Source: Thermoplasmata archaeon
Lineage (GTDB): Archaea > Thermoplasmatota > Thermoplasmata > UBA10834
NCBI GenBank assembly: GCA_022865445.1
Contig: JALHSX010000136.1
Location: 1 to 14,527, forward strand
Direction of reading: 5' to 3'
DNA: 14,527 bases
In this document: positions 6,280-12,610 of the stretch, piece by piece
Layout: every line of letters begins with the position of its first letter
How positions within the stretch are numbered: the stretch's first letter is position 1
Notes under the pieces: generated by a model
Told to the model about the DNA's origin: nothing
What the model saw: the letters and a program-made list of their open reading frames with translations, nothing else
Database searches by the model: none
Made by a program: the position numbers and the translations under genes

Positions 6280-7044
6280 ATGGGCGGCTCGGAAGATCGA
6301 TTGGACCTTCCAAGCAACATTCTCAGAAAAATCAGGAATGCGAAGTCCGCATCGGTGCTCACGGGTGCCGGCGTATCTGCTGAGAGCGGAATACCGACAT
6401 TCCGCGGAGCGGGCGGGATCTGGGAGAAGTACGATTTCACGAAGCTCGCCACACCTCAGGGATTCAAGGAGGACCCTCGACTCGTCTGGGAATGGTATCA
6501 GCTCCGTCAGAAGGAGATCAAGAAGGCGAAACCGAACGCAGCTCATATCACGATCGTTGACATGGAGGATCATTTCCCTCGGTTCTCCGTCCTCACGCAG
6601 AACATCGACGGGATGCACAGCAGGGCGGGCAGCCGCAATGTCGTGGAGCTGCACGGCAGCATATGGAGGATGAGGTGCGAAAGGGACGGACTGATGATCC
6701 AGGACGACGATCCTGTGACTGAGATACCGCCGATGTGTCAATGCGGGAGCATCCTGAGGCCTGACGTTGTGTGGTTCGGAGAGCAGCTCTCACCAGATGT
6801 TGTGGATGAGGCGTCGCGAGTGGCGAACGAGAGCGAGGTGATGTTCGTTGTCGGTACATCGGCCGTTGTCTATCCTGCCGCGGCACTCCCGGCAATCACA
6901 AAGAACGCAGGAGGTTTGGTTATAGAAATCAACCTCGAGCCGACCGACATCACGTCCTATGCCGACGCATCATTATTCGGTCCTGCCGGAGAGATGTTGC
7001 CAGCATTGTGGAACGCAGCAGTCCGCATCCCGAAAGCTTTATGA
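6280..7044 (+). CDS. cobB: NAD-dependent protein deacylase, sirtuin (CobB/class III-like)
   Basis: A 254-residue Sir2-family enzyme that removes acyl groups from lysines, consuming NAD and releasing nicotinamide and O-acyl-ADP-ribose. Visible motifs are TGAGVSAESGIPTFRG (28-43, NAD binding), TQNIDGMH (106-113), catalytic His125 (ELHGS) and VGTSAVVYPA (191-200). Tyr73 and Arg76 (WYQLRQ) match the YxxR pair that lets class III sirtuins such as SIRT5 and CobB take succinyl or malonyl groups. The zinc module has Cys133, Cys153 and Cys155 but no second Cys in the first pair (RCERD), a pattern like the one I recall in E. coli CobB. TGAGGATG joins it to the kinase gene, so co-translation is likely. 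The acyl preference is inference from the two residues. Confidence 0.93.
   Translation: MGGSEDRLDLPSNILRKIRNAKSASVLTGAGVSAESGIPTFRGAGGIWEKYDFTKLATPQGFKEDPRLVWEWYQLRQKEIKKAKPNAAHITIVDMEDHFPRFSVLTQNIDGMHSRAGSRNVVELHGSIWRMRCERDGLMIQDDDPVTEIPPMCQCGSILRPDVVWFGEQLSPDVVDEASRVANESEVMFVVGTSAVVYPAAALPAITKNAGGLVIEINLEPTDITSYADASLFGPAGEMLPALWNAAVRIPKAL
7036..7043 (+). promoter_or_regulatory. TATA-like element for the RAM-domain gene
   Basis: GCTTTATG overlaps the sirtuin stop codon. A start site near 7065 would keep the Shine-Dalgarno GGTGAGG (7069-7075) in the leader, six bases before the ATG at 7081. A second AT-rich patch, CATTATAC (7055-7062), is too close to use that signal. Confidence 0.4.
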
Positions 7045-7080
7045 CCGTTCATCCCATTATACCGAATTGGTGAGGACCAG

Positions 7081-7314
7081 ATGGCCGTAGGTTTCATACT
7101 CATAAGCACTGCGCCAGCAAAAGAGCATGAGGTATACAACGAGCTCCTCAAGGTGAAGGAGGTAGTCGAGCTTCATCCGTTGTTCGGGGAGTATGACCTG
7201 ATTGCGAAGATCGAGGCCGAGGACTTCAACCTCCTTGGGCAGGTCGTTGTCGACAAAGTGCGCTCTATACCTGGCGTGATCGATACAAAGACCCTTACTG
7301 GAATCAAGTTCTAG
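7081..7314 (+). CDS. Stand-alone Lrp/AsnC ligand-binding (RAM) domain protein
   Basis: A 77-residue protein that is a single alpha/beta RAM domain of the Lrp/AsnC family, without the usual helix-turn-helix. The pattern is GFILISTAPAKEHEVYNEL, VVELHPLFGEYDLIAKIEA, FNLLGQVVVDKVRSIPGVIDTKTLTGIKF. The G-E-Y-D-L turn and the final G-V-x-x-T-x-T are typical. In full-length regulators this domain binds amino acids and drives oligomerisation. Single-domain versions occur in archaea and bacteria and may modulate Lrp partners or sense a ligand. It lies 36 bp after the sirtuin with a good Shine-Dalgarno. No DNA-binding partner is encoded next to it, so its ligand and target are unknown. Confidence 0.88.
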   Translation: MAVGFILISTAPAKEHEVYNELLKVKEVVELHPLFGEYDLIAKIEAEDFNLLGQVVVDKVRSIPGVIDTKTLTGIKF

Positions 7315-7340
7315 ACATTTGATTGAGTGTGGTGAAACAA

Positions 7341-7637
7341 ATGGAACTGATGGAATTCTTGACAGTGCTGATACTGGTGTTCGCCTTGTTCATGCTCCTA
7401 GCGGGCATATTCACGGCATACTTCGGTAGTGGCAAGAGCAGGATGATCGGCGTCGCGTTGCTCGTGATCGGCCTGGTCGTTGGATTGTTGTGGGTCGTCA
7501 TGAGCCTGGACAGCGTTGACACCATCAAAGTGGACCTGTCGAAGGTGATCTGGGACGCGTTCCTCTTCATCCTCGCAGGCGTCCTCGGAGCCCTCGCTGC
7601 GATCGGCGTGTTCTTGGTCGCTATCATGAAGTCCTAA
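7341..7637 (+). CDS. Small membrane protein with three predicted transmembrane helices
   Basis: From ATG 7341 this is 98 residues, almost entirely hydrophobic. Likely membrane helices are at about 6-28, 35-56 and 69-96, joined by a short Gly/Ser/Lys turn (GSGKSR) and an acidic loop (SLDSVDTIKVDLSK). ATG 7341 was chosen because GGTGA (7331-7335) sits five bases before it; TTG 7323 and GTG 7329/7332 are in frame upstream. I do not recognise a family. The start is 26 bp after the RAM gene, so the two may share a transcript. A pyrimidine-rich stretch (7665-7679) follows its stop. Coding potential is supported by regular helices and a good ribosome site rather than by homology. Confidence 0.75.
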   Translation: MELMEFLTVLILVFALFMLLAGIFTAYFGSGKSRMIGVALLVIGLVVGLLWVVMSLDSVDTIKVDLSKVIWDAFLFILAGVLGALAAIGVFLVAIMKS

Positions 7638-7680
7638 ACACGCAAACCTATTTCTACAAACTATCCTTCTACCTTTTCTG

Positions 7681-8145
7681 ATGAGTGTCCAGATTGTTTT
7701 GGGCAGCAAGAGTGACATGAAAGTGGCCGAGAAGGCCATAAGCATCCTGAAAGAGCTCGGCGTGAAATACAAGGTGAGCATCGCGAGCGCTCACAGGTCG
7801 CCCGAGCTGCTCGACAAGTTGGTCTCCGAGGCAGATGCCGAGGTGTTCATCGCCATCGCTGGCCTTTCTGCTGCATTGCCAGGCGTGATCGCGGCTCGGA
7901 CAATGAAGCCGGTCATCGGCGTCCCTGTGAGCGGCGCTCTTAACCTGGATGCCATTCTCTCGGTAGTTCAGATGCCCCCTGGCGTGCCCGTTGCAGCCGT
8001 CGGTTTGGACAGAGGGGACAACGCAGCGCTTCTCGCGGCTGAGATAATCGCACTCAAGGACGAAAAGGTTCGAAAAGCTCTAGTCCGGCACCGACAGAAG
8101 CTCAAGGATATGGTCGCTCAGGATTCAAGGGACGTTGAGATCTAG
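7681..8145 (+). CDS. purE: N5-carboxyaminoimidazole ribonucleotide mutase PurE
   Basis: A 154-residue PurE, which acts in de novo purine synthesis to form 4-carboxy-AIR (mutase from N5-CAIR in class I, carboxylase from AIR in class II). Visible signatures are VLGSKSD (6-12), IASAHRSP (34-41), IAIAGLSAALPGVIAA (57-72), KPVIGVPVSG and VQMPPGVPVAAVGLDRGDNAALLAAEI. Bacterial class I enzymes have GGAAHLPG where this one has GLSAALPG, so Ala65 replaces the His. I believe such variants are seen in other archaea, but I cannot verify it here. No Shine-Dalgarno precedes the ATG; a weak AT-rich element at 7648-7656 would give a leaderless message. The stop abuts the ATG of the GMP synthetase subunit. 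Confidence 0.95.
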   Translation: MSVQIVLGSKSDMKVAEKAISILKELGVKYKVSIASAHRSPELLDKLVSEADAEVFIAIAGLSAALPGVIAARTMKPVIGVPVSGALNLDAILSVVQMPPGVPVAAVGLDRGDNAALLAAEIIALKDEKVRKALVRHRQKLKDMVAQDSRDVEI

Positions 8146-9093
8146 ATGTTCAACGCGGAGAAGTTCATCGAGCAGCAGATCAAGAAGATCAAAGAGGACG
8201 TGAAGGGCAAGGCGATCATAGCTGCTTCGGGAGGTGTGGACAGCACGGTCTGTGCAGCTCTTGTGGGCAAGGCTATAGGCGACAGACTCCTGGCAATCTA
8301 CGTCGACACCGGTTTCATGAGGAAGGGCGAGACCGAATCGGTAGACAGCATGTTGAAACGGCTGGGCGTGAGCCACAGAGTGGTCGACGCGAGCGACGAG
8401 TACTTCGACGCTCTCAAGGGCATAATCGAGCCCGAGACGAAGAGGAAGATCATCGGCGAGAAGTTCATTCGCATATTCGAGCGAGAAGCAAAGAAGTTCG
8501 GAGCGGACTATCTGGTCCAGGGCACCATCGCACCTGACTGGATCGAGAGTGGAGGAGGCCTCAGAGACACGATCAAGTCGCACCACAATGTGGGCGGGCT
8601 TCCCAAGGACATGAACCTGAAGCTCATCGAGCCCCTGAGGGACCTCTACAAAGACGAGGTCCGGAAGGTCGGACGAGCGCTTAAGATTGAGGTGGCGGAG
8701 AAACAGCCGTTCCCGGGTCCGGCGCTCGCGATCAGAGTCATGGGCGAGCCGACGCGGGAGTCCGTCGCCATCGTGCGCGAAGCGTGCGCAATCGCTGAAG
8801 AGGAGATCGAGAAGGCGGCAGCCGAGGGAAAGATGAAGCTCCCGTGGCAGTACTTCGCGGTTCTTCTTCCCGTCAAGAGTGTCGGAGTTCAGGGCGATAT
8901 CAGGGCCTATGGATATACGATCGCCATCAGGGCTGTCGATTCAATCGATGCGATGACCGCCGTGTACTCGAAGATACCTCACGACGTACTCGAGAAGATA
9001 TCGATACGAGTGACCAACAAGATGAAGGACAAGGTCAACCGCGTTGTCTATGACATCACACACAAGCCACCGGCAACCATCGAGTGGGAGTGA
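8146..9093 (+). CDS. guaAB: GMP synthetase, ATP-pyrophosphatase subunit B
   Basis: A 315-residue subunit that adenylates XMP and receives ammonia to form GMP. In many archaea GMP synthetase is two proteins, and this is the large one. The PP-loop SGGVDS is at 28-33. The C-terminal dimerisation domain carries KQPFPGPALAIRVMGE and ends with DITHKPPATIEWE, the standard GuaA ending. YLVQGTIAPDWIESGG and SHHNVGGLP are also characteristic. The ATG follows the purE stop with no gap, so the two are surely co-transcribed. The matching glutaminase subunit is 171 bp further on, with its own promoter, instead of the direct pairing one might expect. Confidence 0.97.
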   Translation: MFNAEKFIEQQIKKIKEDVKGKAIIAASGGVDSTVCAALVGKAIGDRLLAIYVDTGFMRKGETESVDSMLKRLGVSHRVVDASDEYFDALKGIIEPETKRKIIGEKFIRIFEREAKKFGADYLVQGTIAPDWIESGGGLRDTIKSHHNVGGLPKDMNLKLIEPLRDLYKDEVRKVGRALKIEVAEKQPFPGPALAIRVMGEPTRESVAIVREACAIAEEEIEKAAAEGKMKLPWQYFAVLLPVKSVGVQGDIRAYGYTIAIRAVDSIDAMTAVYSKIPHDVLEKISIRVTNKMKDKVNRVVYDITHKPPATIEWE

Positions 9094-9145
9094 GCCGTCA
9101 GCTGGAGAAAGTCCTTCACCACTTGGTCTTTGTTCTGCATTTCTG

Positions 9146-9153
9146 CTTAAATA
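9146..9153 (+). promoter_or_regulatory. Upstream TATA-like element in the guaAB-guaAA gap
   Basis: CTTAAATA lies 113 bp before the glutaminase start. Transcription from here would begin near 9170-9175, where an ATG opens a 21-residue frame ending at 9235. It may be a second promoter for the glutaminase gene or drive a small RNA or peptide. Confidence 0.4.
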
Positions 9154-9169
9154 CCTCCCTCATAGCCCC

Positions 9170-9235
9170 ATGATTATCTGGCAGGCCATTGTTCGAGAGA
9201 ATTCCAATGTGAGGTCATCGCCAATCAGCAGATGA
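9170..9235 (+). other. Possible 21-residue leaderless ORF (uncertain)
   Basis: The frame starts ATG ATT ATC TGG and stops at TGA 9233-9235, inside the next TATA box. The ATG is about 21 bp from the centre of CTTAAATA, close to the leaderless spacing seen elsewhere in the window. There is no homology I can name; chance is a serious alternative. Confidence 0.2.
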
Positions 9236-9242
9236 TTTATAT
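9235..9242 (+). promoter_or_regulatory. TATA box for the GMP synthetase glutaminase gene
   Basis: ATTTATAT is centred about 27 bp before the ATG at 9265. This predicts transcription starting at or next to the start codon, a leaderless message, which fits the lack of any Shine-Dalgarno there. Confidence 0.6.
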
Positions 9243-9264
9243 CCCGCGAATGTTCCCCTTCACC

Positions 9265-9840
9265 ATGCGCATCTTGGTCGTGGACAACGGCGGTCAATGG
9301 ACCCACAGGGAATGGAGAGTTCTCCGAGATCTGAATGTGGACAGCGAAATCATACCGAACAACACCCCCCTCGACAAGATCAAAGTCGACGGGCTGGTCC
9401 TGTCGGGCGGCGCTCCCAGAGTCGGTCTCGACCAGGAGAAGATGGGCATGTGCGGCGAGTACATCGATAGGGCTGGCGTGCCGATCTTGGGAATATGCGC
9501 TGGCCACCAGTTCATGGCCACCCATCTGGGTGGGAAGGCAGGTCCATCGAAGGTTCCAGAGTTCGGGAAGATGATGGTCACCGTTGACGACGAGGACGAA
9601 CTTTTCAAAGGATTGCCAACGGAATTTGTCGCTTGGGAATCGCACAACGATGAGGTGACCGAGCTCCCGCCCGTCTTTGTTGCGCTCGCACATTCCGACA
9701 ACTGTCTGATACAGGCGATGAAGCACACTTCGAAGCCGTTGTTCGGCCTGCAGTTCCATCCCGAGGTGGAGCACACAGACAACGGCTACGAGATGTTCCA
9801 GGCGTTCATCGATATCTGCCAGGCGCACAAGAAGGAGTAG
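9265..9840 (+). CDS. guaAA: GMP synthetase, glutamine amidotransferase subunit A
   Basis: A 191-residue class I glutamine amidotransferase that supplies ammonia to the GuaAB subunit. The triad is Cys78 in GICAGHQ and His165/Glu167 in LQFHPEVEHT. The N-terminus MRILVVDNGGQWTH is typical of the archaeal subunit, and AWESHNDEV is also characteristic. The frame is open 11 codons upstream to 9232, but those codons overlap the TATA box, and ATG 9265 gives the family N-terminus and a leaderless transcript. A 73-residue gene follows after two bases. Separation from guaAB by a promoter means the two subunits could be expressed independently. Confidence 0.96.
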   Translation: MRILVVDNGGQWTHREWRVLRDLNVDSEIIPNNTPLDKIKVDGLVLSGGAPRVGLDQEKMGMCGEYIDRAGVPILGICAGHQFMATHLGGKAGPSKVPEFGKMMVTVDDEDELFKGLPTEFVAWESHNDEVTELPPVFVALAHSDNCLIQAMKHTSKPLFGLQFHPEVEHTDNGYEMFQAFIDICQAHKKE

Positions 9841-9842
9841 CC

Positions 9843-10064
9843 ATGGAGCCAGCGCTCCTGGACATCCTCAGGGAAGCCTTGGCGAATAAACAGCGGAAGG
9901 AGACCCTGGAAAGAGCCATCGGCAAGACCGTGAGAAGAAACAACCTCGATTTTGGAGTCTACATCAAGATCATTAGCGAGCTTAGAGAGATGTCGAACAA
10001 AGAGCACAGGACTCCTGAAGACATCGCAAAGAGTATTGTGTCAGAGGAAAAGAAGAGCTCCTAG
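9843..10064 (+). CDS. Small protein of unknown function coupled to guaAA
   Basis: A 73-residue, highly charged, probably all-helical protein. Residues 1-23 and 36-50 look like amphipathic helices, and the end is Lys/Glu/Ser-rich. No motif, Cys pair or signal peptide is visible and I do not recognise the family. It begins two bases after the guaAA stop, with GGAG in the last codons of guaAA five bases before the ATG, so translation is likely coupled. The final 24 bp overlap the 3' end of the DUF131-like gene on the other strand. Expression looks probable; any role in purine synthesis is only suggested by position. Confidence 0.72.
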   Translation: MEPALLDILREALANKQRKETLERAIGKTVRRNNLDFGVYIKIISELREMSNKEHRTPEDIAKSIVSEEKKSS

Positions 10065-10451
10065 GAACACCATCGCCAGCGCGATGCCGATTATCAGCAT
10101 GAAGATGGCCATGTTCTTGCTCGACGCGAATACAATCGGTATCGGACCGACCATAACCACGCCTCCGTAGGTCGTCTTTCTTTGAGTGGTTGCTGGAGAA
10201 CGAGGCTCCACGCCTCCGGGCTGAGAGCGGTCAGCCCCCGTTCCTCCGATGGCGATCATCGCGAAGCCTACGAAGAAGCTCAGGACGATGAGCAACGTTC
10301 CGAGAATGAACAGCCAGCTGGAACCGCTGAAAACAGGGAATATCAGAAACAGGCGGACGTCCGCTTCACCACTTGCAACGGCAGCCGCGATGCATGCAAT
10401 GCCGGACACGAACACCGCAATCGGAACCCAAATGATCGGCCGCAGGCGCAA
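10041..10451 (-). CDS. DUF131-like archaeal membrane protein
   Basis: A 136-residue integral membrane protein. Helices are at about 6-27, 34-70 (probably two) and 114-135. Before the last helix is YGGVVMVGPIPIVFAS (95-110), which matches the G-G-V-x-M-I-G-P-I-P-I pattern I associate with the DUF131 family of archaeal proteins; function unknown. A hydrophilic loop at about 72-94 includes Gln/Pro/Arg-rich sequence. The start is TTG 10451; GGAAGGAGGT lies immediately upstream with unusually short spacing (one base after GGAGGT), and an in-frame stop further up rules out a longer protein. It overlaps the 73-residue gene tail to tail and diverges from the next gene. Confidence 0.8.
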   Translation of the reverse strand: MRLRPIIWVPIAVFVSGIACIAAAVASGEADVRLFLIFPVFSGSSWLFILGTLLIVLSFFVGFAMIAIGGTGADRSQPGGVEPRSPATTQRKTTYGGVVMVGPIPIVFASSKNMAIFMLIIGIALAMVFLGALLFL

Positions 10452-10493
10452 GACCTCCTTCCAGATGCGTTTTCGATAACTGTCGGCCTTACC

Positions 10494-10503
10494 ATATTAA
10501 TCT
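10494..10503. promoter_or_regulatory. AT-rich core that may serve two divergent genes
   Basis: ATATTAATCT on the plus strand reads AGATTAATAT on the minus strand, so either direction resembles a TATA box. Leftward start near 10473 gives the DUF131-like gene a leader of about 22 nt containing its Shine-Dalgarno. Rightward start near 10524 is about 14 nt before ATG 10538. Confidence 0.5.
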
Positions 10504-10537
10504 TACGGCGGTGAGCCAGTCAGCTGAGAAGCCTTTT

Positions 10538-11530
10538 ATGGACAGCTCACATTCTGGGGTAGGGGCTCGCTTGTCCACTCTAAAGGACTACATGGTCCAG
10601 ATCCTCGAGTCGCGCGACTTCTCGGTGCAGGAGAGGGACGGATACCTGTATGGGAAGCGCGACGACACCTCCGTCGTGATATTGGCCGCGAGCGACATGC
10701 TCGTCGACGATGTCCAGGACTTCGTCAAGAACGTGTCGGGATTCTCAGGCAGGAAGGTGGTGGCATCGCTCGGCAAGATCGACGAGGGCGTTCAGTCATA
10801 TCTTCAGCAGAGCGACATCCACTACTGGGGTAGGGAGGAGATAGAGCACGAGATCGGCAACCTGCAGCTCGAGACCGTTGGTAACAGCAGAGGCAGTAGT
10901 CTGATCGACGAGATAATGTCGGATGATGTCCCCGAGAAGATGTCAGAGCCGCCTGAGCAGGCCATCCCGATCATAGTCGAGAGTTCCGAGGAGCGCACCG
11001 AGAGGATTGTGAAACCCAACATCACTCTCGAAGACGTGAAGTACCTGGCCAGGCACGAGGTCCAGGGCTACAAGTACGACCTCGAACTAGTCCCGCACTA
11101 TCTATTTCACTTCGTCTTGAACCTCGAAGGCGGAAATCAGAAGGCGGGAATCGCGGCCGTCAACGCACTCACGAGTCGTGTCGAGACTTGGAGATGGGGA
11201 TTCGAGCTCGTGGATTCCATAGACCTGCCGCATTCGAAGCGCGAGCCGAAGATCGACTACGAGACCGCGAAGCAGATTGCACAGGACCTCATCGAGCGGG
11301 AACACAAATCCCATGTAGAGACCGTCCAGGATTTCGGGCACTCAGAGATAATCGAACGGGAGAAGACGCAGAAGGACTCGATGCTAATAGAGCCGAAAGG
11401 GCTCGTGTACCTGCCGGTCTGGTGCGTCGAAGGCAGGGGAGGTGCGATGATCGTCAACTCCTCTAGTGGCAAGATAATGAGCGAGCATCTTCACGGGGTC
11501 AAGCAGATTCAGGAGACTAAACTAGGCTGA
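10538..11530 (+). CDS. Uncharacterised protein: nuclease-fold-like N-terminus plus two PepSY-like repeats
   Basis: From ATG 10538 this is 330 residues. Residues 13-107 resemble the restriction-endonuclease-like fold in outline: a helix, paired strands (DGYLYGKRD, SVVILAAS), a helix, a strand (KVVASLG), then YWGREEIEHEIG. A convincing D...ExK catalytic set is missing, so it may be inactive. After a linker (108-161) come two related units: ITLEDVKYLARHEV ... VPHYLFHFVL ... AVNALTSRVETW (162-218) and IDYETAKQIAQDLI ... LVYLPVWCVE ... IVNSSSGKIM (239-314), a helix plus paired strands like PepSY domains. No signal peptide or membrane segment is visible. GTG 10511 lies before the expected transcription start; TTG 10571 is another possible start. 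Its end overlaps the Mut7-C gene by 14 bp. I cannot name a function. Confidence 0.8.
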   Translation: MDSSHSGVGARLSTLKDYMVQILESRDFSVQERDGYLYGKRDDTSVVILAASDMLVDDVQDFVKNVSGFSGRKVVASLGKIDEGVQSYLQQSDIHYWGREEIEHEIGNLQLETVGNSRGSSLIDEIMSDDVPEKMSEPPEQAIPIIVESSEERTERIVKPNITLEDVKYLARHEVQGYKYDLELVPHYLFHFVLNLEGGNQKAGIAAVNALTSRVETWRWGFELVDSIDLPHSKREPKIDYETAKQIAQDLIEREHKSHVETVQDFGHSEIIEREKTQKDSMLIEPKGLVYLPVWCVEGRGGAMIVNSSSGKIMSEHLHGVKQIQETKLG

Positions 11531-11981
11531 GCCTGCGAAACCTGTCCATTATGCCATGCCAGTGCGTGCCCTTCCAGTACACTTTCCCGCACTTCGAGCA
11601 CTTCCAGAATTTGTCGTTATTCTCGAACGCGCCCTCGGGCACGGATTCCTTCGCCTGCGCCTTATCGAGGTCTGCCAAATCTCCGTTGCAGGCCGAACAT
11701 CTGATCAGATCGTCATGGAACTTCAGTCCGTACTTCTCTGCTATTGCCTTGAGCTGCAAATCGAGGTCGTCCGCCTCGATCATCAGGGCGCCAGGTTCCT
11801 TGGCAAGTTCCCGGTCCCTCGTCAGAATGAACCTGCTCTCGGCTCTCGCCAGGTTCGCGATTCCAGGGTCGTCCAGGCTCTTGTCGTAGACGGTGTCATA
11901 TCCCATGATTCTGAGCCATCTCGCCAGCGATCCCAGCATGTGGTCCGCGACGAACCTCGGGGTGCCGCCTCCCTCGGTCAC
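11517..11981 (-). CDS. Mut7-C RNase domain protein (PIN-like fold with zinc ribbon)
   Basis: A 154-residue protein matching the Mut7-C family, named after the C-terminus of the nematode exonuclease MUT-7. Residues 8-60 form the PIN-like part: FVADHMLGSLARWLRIMGYDT with Asp13, then DDPGIANLA and FILTRDRELA with Asp56. The C-terminal half is a zinc ribbon with Cys95, Cys98, Cys128 and Cys131, followed by the conserved KVYWKGTHW. Members are predicted ribonucleases. It starts with GTG that overlaps the reductase stop (GTGA at 11978-11981), so the two genes are translationally coupled. The link with a riboflavin-pathway enzyme has no obvious biochemical logic. Its end overlaps the convergent PepSY-repeat gene. 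Confidence 0.92.
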   Translation of the reverse strand: MTEGGGTPRFVADHMLGSLARWLRIMGYDTVYDKSLDDPGIANLARAESRFILTRDRELAKEPGALMIEADDLDLQLKAIAEKYGLKFHDDLIRCSACNGDLADLDKAQAKESVPEGAFENNDKFWKCSKCGKVYWKGTHWHGIMDRFRRLSLV

Positions 11982-12610
11982 TTGACCACCTCGTACGTGA
12001 GCAGTACGCCGTTTCCAACAGCCTTCATCCTTCTGAGCCTTAGAGCGACGATCGCCTTTTCGGTCTCAGCCCCGGCTCCTCCAGCCGGTGTGGGCGATTT
12101 GTCTCCTCCGATCACCATGCTGCCAACGAAGATGTTGACCTCATCCGCAATCCTGGACCGCAAGAACGACCATATCACCTTGGAGCCCCCTTCGACCAAG
12201 AGGGTTCTGGTCCCCTTCTTTTCGAGGATTCTCATCAGCTTCTTCAGATCGACCTCTTGCTTCCCGCATCTCGTCGTCGCCGCATTGGGGAAGACCTTCT
12301 TGCACTTCTCGTTCGTGACTATCAATGTCTTTGAGGTCCCGTCCAGGACAAGCGCGTTCTTCGGGGTCCTTCCTTTCGAATCGAGGATGATCCGCAAAGG
12401 ATGCCTCGGCCTCTTCACGTACTTCGGATTGACTGTCAGTTTCGGGTTGTCAGAGATCACAGTCTCCACCCCAACCAGAATGGCATCCGAGGAATTCCTC
12501 AGCTTGTGCACTCTTCTCTTGTCCTCTTCGTTGGAGATATGGGTCTGTCGCCTGGTTCTGAGCGCAGTCTTCCCGTCAGCCGACATCGCGCAATTGACAA
12601 CTATTTTCAA
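11978..12610 (-). CDS. 2,5-diamino-6-(ribosylamino)-4(3H)-pyrimidinone 5'-phosphate reductase
   Basis: A 210-residue reductase of the RibD C-terminal/Rib7 fold, without a deaminase domain. In archaea and fungi this enzyme reduces the ribosyl side chain with NADPH in riboflavin synthesis, which also feeds the deazaflavin F420 route. Signatures are IVVNCAMSADGKTA (3-16), AILVGVETVISDNPKLTV (43-60), RIILDSKGRTP (73-83) and LLVEGGSKVIWSFL (137-150). The start is TTG 12610; the N-terminus MKIVVNCAMS fits archaeal homologues and no ATG lies upstream. No Shine-Dalgarno is visible and the promoter is weak (AAGTTTCTTA on the minus strand near 12645). It diverges from the PAC2 gene across a 142-bp gap. 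Confidence 0.92.
   Translation of the reverse strand: MKIVVNCAMSADGKTALRTRRQTHISNEEDKRRVHKLRNSSDAILVGVETVISDNPKLTVNPKYVKRPRHPLRIILDSKGRTPKNALVLDGTSKTLIVTNEKCKKVFPNAATTRCGKQEVDLKKLMRILEKKGTRTLLVEGGSKVIWSFLRSRIADEVNIFVGSMVIGGDKSPTPAGGAGAETEKAIVALRLRRMKAVGNGVLLTYEVVK

Noticed and set aside
9183..9205. GTTCGAGA resembling a tRNA T-loop
   Set aside because: No matching acceptor, anticodon or D-arm pairing is present around it.
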